From NCBI RefSeq assembly GCF_000725125.1, contig NZ_JFCB01000001.1, forward strand, positions 62,001-126,000: 64,000 nucleotides of DNA, in the 5' to 3' direction. This document shows, in pieces, positions 16,710 to 23,893 of this stretch. Positions within the stretch are counted from its first letter, which is position 1, and every line of letters begins with the position of its first letter. A program made the translations under genes and the position numbers. The DNA comes from Streptomyces toyocaensis (GTDB lineage: Bacteria; Actinomycetota; Actinomycetes; Streptomycetales; Streptomycetaceae). The notes under the pieces are model-generated. The model was not told where the DNA came from. It searched no databases and saw only the letters and a program-made list of their open reading frames with translations.

Positions 16710-17048
16710 ATGACGCGGTACTTGATCTCGTTCGACGACGGCGCGATGACCTTCCCCGAGGAGGAACTGCCCGAGGTGGCCGAGGCCTCGCTCGAGGTGG
16801 TGCGTGAGGCCCGGGCCGCCGGTGTCTGGGTCTTCGGTGGTGGACTTCAGAGCCAGCAGGCGAGCGTCGTGTCCACCGACGGGACCGTCACCGACGGCCC
16901 GTACCCGGAGACCAAGGCGGTGATCGGCGGGTTCTCGGTCATCGAGGTGCCCTCACGTGCGGAGGCGTTGAAGTGGGCCGCCAGGATCGCTGCGGCGTGC
17001 CGCTGTGCGCAGGAGGTCCGGGAGATCATGCCCGACCCGTCCGACTGA
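16710..17048 (+). CDS. YCII-related domain protein
   Basis: The 112-residue protein begins MTRYLISFDDG and has the YciI-like layout common in actinobacteria. It has a central ATKAVIGGF-like segment (here PYPETKAVIGGFSVIEV) and a C-terminal helix region with EALKWAARIAAACRCAQEVREIMP. YciI proteins form small dimeric alpha-beta barrels and often accompany ECF sigma factors, but none is present here. An ACAGGAGCC ribosome site lies just upstream of the ATG. Function unknown. Confidence 0.88.
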   Translation: MTRYLISFDDGAMTFPEEELPEVAEASLEVVREARAAGVWVFGGGLQSQQASVVSTDGTVTDGPYPETKAVIGGFSVIEVPSRAEALKWAARIAAACRCAQEVREIMPDPSD

Positions 17049-17133
17049 CCGACGACGTGCTGCGGCGCTGCGCTGCTCCGGCCGGGTGACACACGGAGCG
17101 CGGTCCGCCGTCGGGGCGGCGACGCTGGGCGTC

Positions 17134-18711
17134 ATGGCACCCACCACGTCAAGACGGTTCGCCGCCGCACTGCTCGTCTGGCTCGCCGTTCTCACCGCAA
17201 CGGCGGCGTCGTCCCCGGCCGGTGGGGGACCCGGCACCCCCGAAGGGCCGTCCACGACAGCCGACGATCCGCTGCCGGCCCTCGAGAAGGCCGCGCGTCC
17301 CCTGCGCACCACCGAACCCACCGGGTCCCTCACGGACCTGCGGGCCCTCGGGCAGGCGATCGGTGACGCCGCGCTGGTCGGCATCGGCGAGGCCGCCCAC
17401 GGCTCGCGCGACTTCGTCACCTTCCGGCACCGGGCCCTGCGGTACCTGGTCGAGGAGAAGGGCTTCCGCTCCTTCGTCCTGGAGGCCAACTGGAGTGCCG
17501 GACTGCGCCTCGACCGCTATCTGCTCACCGGTCGCGGCGATCCCGCCCGGATCATGTCCGAGGAGTTTCAGAACGCCTACCTCCTGCTGCACAGCCGGGA
17601 GTACCTGGACATGATCCGCTGGATGCGCGCGTACAACGTCGAGCACCCCGGCGACCCGCTGAGGTTCGCCGGTAACGACAACGCCTATGCCGGACCTGAG
17701 CTGTACGACCGGGTCGTCGATCACGTCCGCCGCTCCCACCCCGATCTGCTGCCCGCCGTCACCGAGCTGTACCGGGGGCCGGCTCCCACCCCGTCCGTCG
17801 GCGAGTGGATCCGCGCCGCCACGTCCGCACCCTTGGACGAGCGCCGTGCACGGGCCGAGCGCACCGGCCGCGTCCTCGCGCTGCTGAGCGCCCGCCCACA
17901 CACCGGAACGGACGACGAGCACGCCTGGGCGGTCCAGCACGCGACCGTCATCGACCAGGTGGCGCGCCTGTACGCCTTCGACTTCACGGACCCCGGCGCC
18001 GTGCGGGAGGCCATGGCCTACCGGGACACCGTCATGGCGGACAACACCGTCTGGTGGCACCGCCGCACCGGCCACCGTTTGGTGCTCGGCGGGCACAACA
18101 GCCACCTGTACACCGCCTCCTCCACCCCCAACCTCCCTCTCACCCAGGGCGAGGTGCTCCGGCGGCGGCTGGGTGACGGCTACCTGGCGGTGGGACTCTC
18201 CTTCGGCCGGGGCGTCGTGCACGCCACCGAGCAGGGCCTGCAGAACCCGGTCGACGAGGACGTCAGGCGGTTCGAGGTCGAGCCCGCCGCCCCCGGCTCG
18301 GTCGAGCACACCCTGGACCGCGTCAGCCACCCGGACTGGTATCTCGACCTGCGCACCGCACCCGCCGCCGTCCGCGCCTGGCTGGACACCTCCCGGCCCA
18401 AACGGGAGATCGGCACGGACTTCCCTCCGCCCGGTGACCGGGTCGGCCTGCTGAGATCCGCGGACGTCGTGGTGCACCTGCACGAGATCCACCCGAGCGG
18501 AAGACTGGCCCGGAGCGCCGCCTCGCGCCGGCCCGGCCGCACGGTGACACCCGCCGGCCCGCTCCCCGTCCTTCGGGCGGCCGCCCGTCCCCCGCGCACC
18601 GCCGAGCCCACCGGCCCCTTCGACCACCCGGCCCCCCTGGGGAGGACGTCCGGGGACCCCCGGCTCCTCGGCGTCGGACTCCGGGCACCGTCCCCGGCTC
18701 CCCTCCCCTGA
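17134..18711 (+). CDS. Secreted erythromycin-esterase-like protein with a partial C-terminal self-duplication
   Basis: The 525-residue protein begins with a signal peptide (ALLVWLAVLTATAAS). The erythromycin esterase (EreA/EreB)-like domain follows, with the conserved GIGEAAHGSRDF (His and Glu of the active site, about 85-96), FAGNDNAYAG and LVLGGHNSHL. Family members hydrolyse macrolactones, but many Streptomyces homologues are uncharacterised and resistance should not be assumed. The last about 45 residues (476-520) are a degenerate copy of residues 46-91: ARPPRTAEPTG matches ARPLRTTEPTG and LLGVGLRAPS matches LVGIGEAAHGS. The catalytic residues are lost in the copy. Confidence 0.88.
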   Translation: MAPTTSRRFAAALLVWLAVLTATAASSPAGGGPGTPEGPSTTADDPLPALEKAARPLRTTEPTGSLTDLRALGQAIGDAALVGIGEAAHGSRDFVTFRHRALRYLVEEKGFRSFVLEANWSAGLRLDRYLLTGRGDPARIMSEEFQNAYLLLHSREYLDMIRWMRAYNVEHPGDPLRFAGNDNAYAGPELYDRVVDHVRRSHPDLLPAVTELYRGPAPTPSVGEWIRAATSAPLDERRARAERTGRVLALLSARPHTGTDDEHAWAVQHATVIDQVARLYAFDFTDPGAVREAMAYRDTVMADNTVWWHRRTGHRLVLGGHNSHLYTASSTPNLPLTQGEVLRRRLGDGYLAVGLSFGRGVVHATEQGLQNPVDEDVRRFEVEPAAPGSVEHTLDRVSHPDWYLDLRTAPAAVRAWLDTSRPKREIGTDFPPPGDRVGLLRSADVVVHLHEIHPSGRLARSAASRRPGRTVTPAGPLPVLRAAARPPRTAEPTGPFDHPAPLGRTSGDPRLLGVGLRAPSPAPLP

Positions 18712-18731
18712 GCCCGGGGCGGGTGAGCAGG

Positions 18732-19958
18732 TCAGTCCGGGTGCCGGGCCACCGTCACCTGGTCGCTTTCCGCCGCGGCACCGGTGCCGGACGACGTGAT
18801 CACCTCGGAGCGGCGGCCGTCCCGGTTCAGCAGGCCGCCCGTGACGGCGAGGCCGAGGCCGGCCACGGCGAGGGCGGCGCCGACCAGGGCGGGGGAGGTC
18901 CAGCCCCAGCCCGCCGAGAGGGCCAGCCCGCCGAGCCAGGCGCCGCCCGCGTTGGCCAGGTTGAAGGCGGAGTGGTTGGAGGCCGCCGCCATCGTCGGGG
19001 CGTCCTTCGCCTTGGCCATGAGCAGCATCTGGACGGGCGTGGTGATGAAGGAGCCCAGCGCGCCGATGAAGGTGATCGTCACCAGCGCGGGCCAGGTGCT
19101 GTGGACGGTGAAGGAGAACGTCACCAGCGCCCCGGCGAGCAGGGCGAGCCCCGCGTACAGCGTCGGGCGCAGGGCGCGGTCCGTGAGCGGGCCCGCGATC
19201 AGCGTGCCGAGCGTCATGCCGACGCCGTAGAGCGCGAGCACCAGGGTGATCGAGGAGTCGGAGAGACCCGTCACGTTGGTCAGGACGGGGACCAGGTAGC
19301 TGTAGACGGCGAAGAAGCCGCCGAATCCCACCACGGCGACGGCCAGGCCGATCACCACCTGCAGGTTGCCCATCGCCCGCACCTCGTGGCGGATGCCGGA
19401 CTGCCCGCCGCGGGGCTGGTGGGGGACGAAGAGGGCCAGCGCGGCGAGCGCGGCGAGACCGATGACGGCGATCGCGAGGAAGGCGGACCGCCAGCCCAGC
19501 TGCTGGCCGAGGGCCGTGCCGGCCGGGACGCCGACGATGTTCGCGACGGTGAGTCCGAGGAACATGCGCGAAACCGCCCGCGCGGCCCGGCCGGGGGCGA
19601 CCAGCCGGGAGGCCACGACGGCACCCACGCCGAACAGCGCCCCGTGCGGCAGCCCCGTCAGGAGGCGCGCGGCGAAGAGCGTGCCGTACGTGGGGGCCAG
19701 CGCGGACGCGATGTTGCCGACCACGAACAGCCCGGTCAGGAGCAGCAGCAGCCGCTTGTGGGGCACGCGCGCACCGATGCCCGTCAGTACGGGGGCGCCG
19801 ACGACGACACCGAGCGCGTAGGCCGAGACGAGGTTGCCGGCGTCCGGCACGGAGACGCCGACCCCGTCGGCGATCTGGGGCAGCAGCCCCATCGTGGCGA
19901 ACTCGGTCGTGCCGAGGCCGAACGCGACGACGGCCAGGGCCAGCAGAGCCAGGGGCAT
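18732..19958 (-). CDS. MFS drug/sugar efflux transporter (AraJ/Cmx-like, DHA1)
   Basis: The 408-residue protein has twelve hydrophobic segments. Typical DHA1 motifs include FGLGTTEFATMGLLPQIADG in helix 1 and RLLTGLPHGALFGVG in the helix 4-5 region. This is the arabinose-efflux/chloramphenicol-exporter branch. The ATG at 19958 starts directly in helix 1. The stop is 20 nt from the convergent esterase-like gene. Substrate specificity cannot be read from sequence; close relatives export sugars, chloramphenicol or purine analogues. Confidence 0.9.
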   Translation of the reverse strand: MPLALLALAVVAFGLGTTEFATMGLLPQIADGVGVSVPDAGNLVSAYALGVVVGAPVLTGIGARVPHKRLLLLLTGLFVVGNIASALAPTYGTLFAARLLTGLPHGALFGVGAVVASRLVAPGRAARAVSRMFLGLTVANIVGVPAGTALGQQLGWRSAFLAIAVIGLAALAALALFVPHQPRGGQSGIRHEVRAMGNLQVVIGLAVAVVGFGGFFAVYSYLVPVLTNVTGLSDSSITLVLALYGVGMTLGTLIAGPLTDRALRPTLYAGLALLAGALVTFSFTVHSTWPALVTITFIGALGSFITTPVQMLLMAKAKDAPTMAAASNHSAFNLANAGGAWLGGLALSAGWGWTSPALVGAALAVAGLGLAVTGGLLNRDGRRSEVITSSGTGAAAESDQVTVARHPD

Positions 19959-20476
19959 GGTGCGAGGCAACCTTTCGGAACTTTCGAGGACAGCGGGCCG
20001 GATGCGAGGGAGGGGGAAGGACCGAGGTCGTCCCCGGCTCTCGTGGCCGGTCGCGCTGAGCACCGTTGCCCGGCGCACCCCGGGGGCAGGGCAGGCCCAT
20101 GGGCGGAGCGCGCCCACAAGAAGGGCAGCAAGAACGGCGGGCCGCGCATTCCAAGATCGGGCCGCACATCGCCGTGAGCTGTGTCACGGCGTACCGGGCG
20201 GCGTGCCGTCCGCCGGACGCGCACGCTCCCGGGGCACCACCGCCGGTGTCGGCCCGGCCGGCACCTCGGCGCTTCCCGCACGGAGCCGTCGGGCACCCGC
20301 CTCGCCACCGGACAGAAAGTGCTTCCTGCCGGAGATCCGCCACATCGGGGCGGGAAGGACTCCCCTACTCCCCCCGGCCGTCAGGAATACCCAGCGGCCC
20401 TGTGGTGCTCTTGAGTTACCGGCGGGTTAGCCCCCCGGTGCGTGACGTGGTGGCGCGGTGAAGGGCTGGTGGGCTC
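19959..20476. other. 518-nt divergent intergenic region with an 8-bp inverted repeat
   Basis: The region separates the minus-strand MFS gene from the plus-strand carboxylesterase gene and must hold both promoters. The clearest element is CGCCGTGA-gctgtg-TCACGGCG at 20170-20191, a perfect 8-bp inverted repeat with operator-like spacing. I found no convincing short gene. The stretch before the esterase start has only weak purine-rich sequence. Confidence 0.5.
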
Positions 20477-22021
20477 ATGACGGCAGCGGACCGGGACAAC
20501 CCCGTGGTCGGCACCCCGTACGGAGCCGTACGCGGCCGCTGGGAGCGTGACGTGGCCGTCTTCCGCGGCATCCCCTACGCGGCACCCCCGTTCGGTCCCC
20601 GCCGTTTCCGCCCGCCGGTCCCACCGGAGCGCTGGGACGGCGTACGCGAAGCCGCCGCCTTCGGGCCGACGGCCCCCAAGCCCCCGTACTCGGCGGCCTT
20701 CGCTCCGTACCTCTCCGACCCGGACGTCCCCGGCGACGACTGCCTCAACCTCAACGTCTGGACCCCCGACCCCGCCCCCGGCGCCCGCCTCCCGGTCCTC
20801 GTATGGCTCCACGGCGGTGCCCTGACCAGGGGATCGTCGGCGGTCCCCGTCTACGACGGCCACACGTTCGCCCGTGACGGCGTGGTGTTCGTCTCGCTCA
20901 ACTACCGCCTTGGCGTCGAGGGCTACGGCCTGTTCCCCGACGCCCCCGCCAACCCCGGACTGCGCGACCAGCTCGCCGCGCTCCAGTGGGTCCACGACTC
21001 GATCGCGGCCTTCGGCGGCGACCCGGACCGCGTCACCCTCGGTGGCCAGTCCGCCGGGGCGATCAGCGCGGCGGCACTCGTCGCCGCCCCGCGGGCCCGG
21101 GGACTGGTCCGCCGCGCCGTCCTGCAGAGCGGCCCGCCCGAGACCACCGACCGCGACAAGGTGCGGCGCATGGTCCGGCGCATGGCGAACCGTCTGAAGG
21201 TGCCCGCCACCGCCGAGGCCTTCACCGGCGTCGACCGCGGACACCTGCTGCGCGTCCAGGCCGACATCGGCCGCCGCGGCAGCCCGGTGCTCGGCGGCCC
21301 CGCCTTCGGCATCGTCGTCGACGGCGACCTGGTGCCGCGCGACCCCCTGGAGGCCCTCACCGACGGCGCCGCCCCCGGCGTCGGCCTCCTGACCGGCTGG
21401 ACCCGCGACGAGTACCGCCTGTGGCTCGTCCCCGGCGGCCTCGTGGAACGCCTCGACCGACTCGGCGCGGTCGCCGTCGCCGGTGCGATGGCCCGCTGCC
21501 GCTGCGGCGGCGAGGTACCGCGCGGCTACCGCGCCCTGCGCCCGGACGCCGGCACCGCGGAACTCGTCGGCCAGATGGTCACCGACCACCTGCTCCGCGC
21601 CCCCCTGCACCGGCTCGCCGACGAACGCCGGGAGCCGTCGTACGTCTACGAGTTCGCGTGGCCCTCGAACCGCCCCGGCATGGGCGCCTGCCACGCCCTG
21701 GAACTGGGCTTCGTCTTCGACAGCGGTCACGAGCCCGACGCCCGCAAACTCGCCGGCGAGGGTGCGCCCCAGGAGCTGGCCGACGCGATGCACGGCGCGT
21801 GGGTACGGTTCGTCACCGACGGCTCGCCGGGATGGGAGAGGTGGGACACCCGCCACCCGGTGCGGATCTTCGGCGACGGCGACCCGCACACCCGCCACGG
21901 CCCCCGCGACCGTGAACTCGCCCTGTGGAACGCGCCCGCCCCCGAGGAGCCCGCGCCGCCCCCCGAACTCCGCTCCGTCATACGCCGCCTGCGCCGCAAC
22001 GGCGCACTCCGCCGCACCTGA
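20477..22021 (+). CDS. Type-B carboxylesterase
   Basis: This 514-residue alpha/beta-hydrolase has the type-B esterase hallmarks: VFRGIPYAAPPFGPRRF, EDCLNLNVW-type DDCLNLNVWTP, the oxyanion-hole LHGGAL and the nucleophile motif GGQSAGA. The acidic triad member is plausibly in WTRDEYR and the histidine in ACHALELGFVF. The usual GESAG glutamate next to the nucleophile is Gln here, as in some bacterial paralogues. No signal peptide is visible, so it is cytosolic. The natural ester substrate is unknown. Confidence 0.92.
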   Translation: MTAADRDNPVVGTPYGAVRGRWERDVAVFRGIPYAAPPFGPRRFRPPVPPERWDGVREAAAFGPTAPKPPYSAAFAPYLSDPDVPGDDCLNLNVWTPDPAPGARLPVLVWLHGGALTRGSSAVPVYDGHTFARDGVVFVSLNYRLGVEGYGLFPDAPANPGLRDQLAALQWVHDSIAAFGGDPDRVTLGGQSAGAISAAALVAAPRARGLVRRAVLQSGPPETTDRDKVRRMVRRMANRLKVPATAEAFTGVDRGHLLRVQADIGRRGSPVLGGPAFGIVVDGDLVPRDPLEALTDGAAPGVGLLTGWTRDEYRLWLVPGGLVERLDRLGAVAVAGAMARCRCGGEVPRGYRALRPDAGTAELVGQMVTDHLLRAPLHRLADERREPSYVYEFAWPSNRPGMGACHALELGFVFDSGHEPDARKLAGEGAPQELADAMHGAWVRFVTDGSPGWERWDTRHPVRIFGDGDPHTRHGPRDRELALWNAPAPEEPAPPPELRSVIRRLRRNGALRRT

Positions 22022-22029
22022 CGCCGGGC

Positions 22030-22326
22030 CGGCGGTCCGGGCGAGGCGCCGCTCCTCGGTGTGCGGGTCCTTCTTCACCGCGTGGTTCACGAGCCGGTCG
22101 TGCACCGTGGGCGGGCACGCCTCGCGCAGTATGCCGTCGCACTCGTCCCGCTCGAACGCCTCCGGGCGGCCCACCAGCAGCGCCAGCAGCCTCGCCGCGC
22201 TGTCACCGGCCTCCCGGGCCGGCGCGCGAGGCTTGCCTCGTCTTCAGCCGCTTCGCGAGCGCGCGCAGCGTGCCGAGGTTCACACCGTGGCAAAGAAGGC
22301 CGGCGGCGTGGAGGCCCTCCTGCGAC
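22030..22326 (-). pseudogene. Frameshifted remnant of an unrecognised gene
   Basis: On the minus strand two adjacent frames look coding (high GC at third positions, sensible residues). One reads EGLHAAGLLCHGVNLGTLRA through LAKRLKTR and stops at a TGA near 22209. The other continues one frame over with DSAARLLALLVGRPEAFERD, then REACPPTVHDRLVNHAVKKD and TEERRLAR. Joined, they would form about 95 residues of a single helical protein. No start codon with a ribosome site is obvious. I do not recognise the family. The copZ stop lies just upstream on the same strand. Confidence 0.45.
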
Positions 22327-22329
22327 GGT

Positions 22330-22545
22330 CTACATCTGCTCGGTCCTGAGTTCGTAGCCTGCTTCCTCGATCGCGGCGCGTACGTCCGCGGCCTGCAGAA
22401 CCCCGTCGCTGGTCACCGCCACTGTGCCGCTGTCGACGTCCACCACTGCGGCAGTGACGCCGGCGATGCGTTTGAGCTCCTCGGTGACCGACTCCGCGCA
22501 GTGTCCGCAGGCCATGCCTGTGACGGAGTACGTGCTCACGGTCAC
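22330..22545 (-). CDS. copZ: Heavy-metal-associated (CopZ-like) copper chaperone
   Basis: The 71-residue protein is a single HMA domain: beta strand TYSVTGM, metal-binding GMACGHC (about 10-16), then the alpha-beta-beta-alpha-beta fold ending AIEEAGYEL. Two cysteines of MxCxxC bind Cu(I). Such chaperones pass copper to P-type ATPases, but none is in the window. The GTG start overlaps the stop of the upstream SnoaL-like gene (GTGA), so the two are translated together. Confidence 0.93.
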   Translation of the reverse strand: MTVSTYSVTGMACGHCAESVTEELKRIAGVTAAVVDVDSGTVAVTSDGVLQAADVRAAIEEAGYELRTEQM

Positions 22546-22958
22546 GGCGTCGCCTGTCCCCGCTCGCCGCTGCCCTGTACGGGAACAGAGCGGGTGGTCA
22601 TGTGCGCCTGACGCATACGCCCGTCGGGGGCGAACCGGCCGAAGAAGTAGACCTCGATGGCCAGGTCTTTGCCGCGTTGGGAGGAGTGAAGGGTGTAGCG
22701 GGCAGCGAGCCGGTCGCCCTCGGCGACGGCGTCGTGCACCTCCATGCGGAGGGTGGGCCGGTTCTTGCGGACCGGGCGGGTGTGCGCGATGAGTCTGTCG
22801 CGGTCCAGTCGGTGTCCGTCGGCGATTTCAACGATGTCCGGGGTGTGATAGCGGTCCACGATCAGTGCCGCGTCCTCGTCCGTCTGCAGCAAGTCCTCGG
22901 TGAACGAGGTGTAGAAGTCGATGAGGAACCGCTCGGGGTCGGAGCCGAGTGTGCGCAT
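22542..22958 (-). CDS. SnoaL/NTF2-like small protein
   Basis: The 138-residue protein has the NTF2-like cone-fold pattern: an N-terminal helix pair (PERFLIDFYTSFTEDLLQTD), HTPDIVEIADG, and strand blocks LAARYTLHSSQRGKDLAIEV and FFGRFAPDGRMRQAH. It could bind a small hydrophobic ligand or act as an isomerase/hydrolase; no catalytic residue can be assigned. It overlaps copZ by GTGA and is divergent from a TetR gene, with an operator-like palindrome between them. Confidence 0.75.
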   Translation of the reverse strand: MRTLGSDPERFLIDFYTSFTEDLLQTDEDAALIVDRYHTPDIVEIADGHRLDRDRLIAHTRPVRKNRPTLRMEVHDAVAEGDRLAARYTLHSSQRGKDLAIEVYFFGRFAPDGRMRQAHMTTRSVPVQGSGERGQATP

Positions 22959-22992
22959 GTCACTCCCGCCAGTCTGGTGTCCACCTACGATC

Positions 22993-23009
22993 TTTTACAT
23001 CCTGTAAAA
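22993..23009. promoter_or_regulatory. TetR operator-like palindrome TTTTACA-tcc-TGTAAAA
   Basis: A perfect 7-bp inverted repeat with a 3-nt centre lies in the 87-nt gap between the divergent SnoaL-like and TetR genes. It is strikingly AT-rich for this genome. A partial second copy (acATGTAA, near 23035-23043) overlaps the TetR start. The site fits autoregulation and control of the SnoaL-copZ pair. Confidence 0.75.
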
Positions 23010-23045
23010 TATCTAGGCCCTGACAAGTTTGGCAACATGTAAGAG

Positions 23046-23627
23046 ATGATGTCTCCCACCCGAAACCGTCGTGCTGACGCCCGTCGCAGCAGAGCCGCCA
23101 TCCTGGATGCCGCGACCCAGGTCCTCAACGTCGAACCCGACGCAGGCATGGAGACGATCGCCTGCGCTGCGGGCGTGACCCGCCCGACCGTCTACGCCCA
23201 CTTCCCTTCACGGGAGCGGTTGCTTCTGGCCGTGGTCGAGCGGATCACCCACGAGGTGGTAGTCGCCATGGATGCCGCCGACCTCGACGCCGGACCCGCA
23301 GTGGATGCCCTCATGCGCATGCTCGACGCCGGCGCACAGGTCACCGGGCGCTATCCCGTACTCGTGCAACTGATCAGCGCCCACACGGTCCCGCCGGAGG
23401 CCGACCACGACCGGCATGCGCCCGTTGCCGACCGGATCAGACGGGTGATCCAACGTGGCCGGCAGTCCGGGGAGTTCGACGACCGGCTCCCCGTCGACTG
23501 GCTGGTCGCGGCGACGATCAGCCTCGGCCATGTGGCGAGCGAGGAGGCGGACGCCGGCCGCGTACCCGCCAAGGCCGCACAGGATGCCCTCCGCCTCAGC
23601 CTTCTGCGCATCCTCGGTGCCACCTGA
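23046..23627 (+). CDS. TetR-family transcriptional regulator
   Basis: The 193-residue protein has the TetR N-terminal HTH (RAAILDAATQVLN, then TIACAAGVTRPTVYAHFPSRERLLLAV, about 18-65). A C-terminal helical ligand domain follows, with ISLGHVASEEADAG. Two ATGs stand side by side at the start (23046, 23049). It is divergent from the SnoaL-like/copZ pair, with an AT-rich palindrome between, so it likely represses that pair and itself. Whether the inducer is a metal or a hydrophobic compound is unknown. Confidence 0.93.
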   Translation: MMSPTRNRRADARRSRAAILDAATQVLNVEPDAGMETIACAAGVTRPTVYAHFPSRERLLLAVVERITHEVVVAMDAADLDAGPAVDALMRMLDAGAQVTGRYPVLVQLISAHTVPPEADHDRHAPVADRIRRVIQRGRQSGEFDDRLPVDWLVAATISLGHVASEEADAGRVPAKAAQDALRLSLLRILGAT

Positions 23628-23724
23628 GAAGAGGCAGATCCCTCACCTCCGCGTTGGTGAACGCGCCGGAGCCGGTGTGACTCCCTACCGGTGAAGGCCG
23701 CGCCTACTCGAAGTGGTCCACGCC

Positions 23725-23826
23725 TGATCCCGCCGAGACGTTGAACTTGCTGCTCGTGGCCGGGCTGGCGGACACCTGGGGCGTGGGAGAGCGGGACCCG
23801 GGCAAGGTCGTGTGGTGCGAGTTCGT
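23725..23826 (+). pseudogene. C-terminal fragment of a RsbW-like ATP-binding protein
   Basis: The frame reads ETLNLLLVAGLADTWGVGER followed by PGKVVWCEFV. It matches the last segment of HATPase_c anti-sigma-like proteins, as in the intact gene at 59677-60078 (GLVLVEALADEWGV, then GKSVWFEL) and the C-terminus of the adjacent phosphatase. No upstream ATP-binding motifs exist in frame, and the TetR gene ends just before it. I treat it as the remnant of a deleted gene. Confidence 0.5.
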
Positions 23827-23893
23827 CACGGCTTCCGCAGGGCCCCGCGACAGAAGCGGCCGTCCGGCCGGTCCGGGTACGGCCGCCGTGTCG

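Noticed and set aside
17134..18711. Macrolide-resistance gene call
   Set aside because: The family is broad; secreted Streptomyces members are not shown to inactivate erythromycin, so no resistance was claimed.
17149..20343. 1064-codon minus-strand ORF
   Set aside because: It overlaps the esterase-like gene and the MFS gene in non-coding frames and has low-complexity G/R/P composition.
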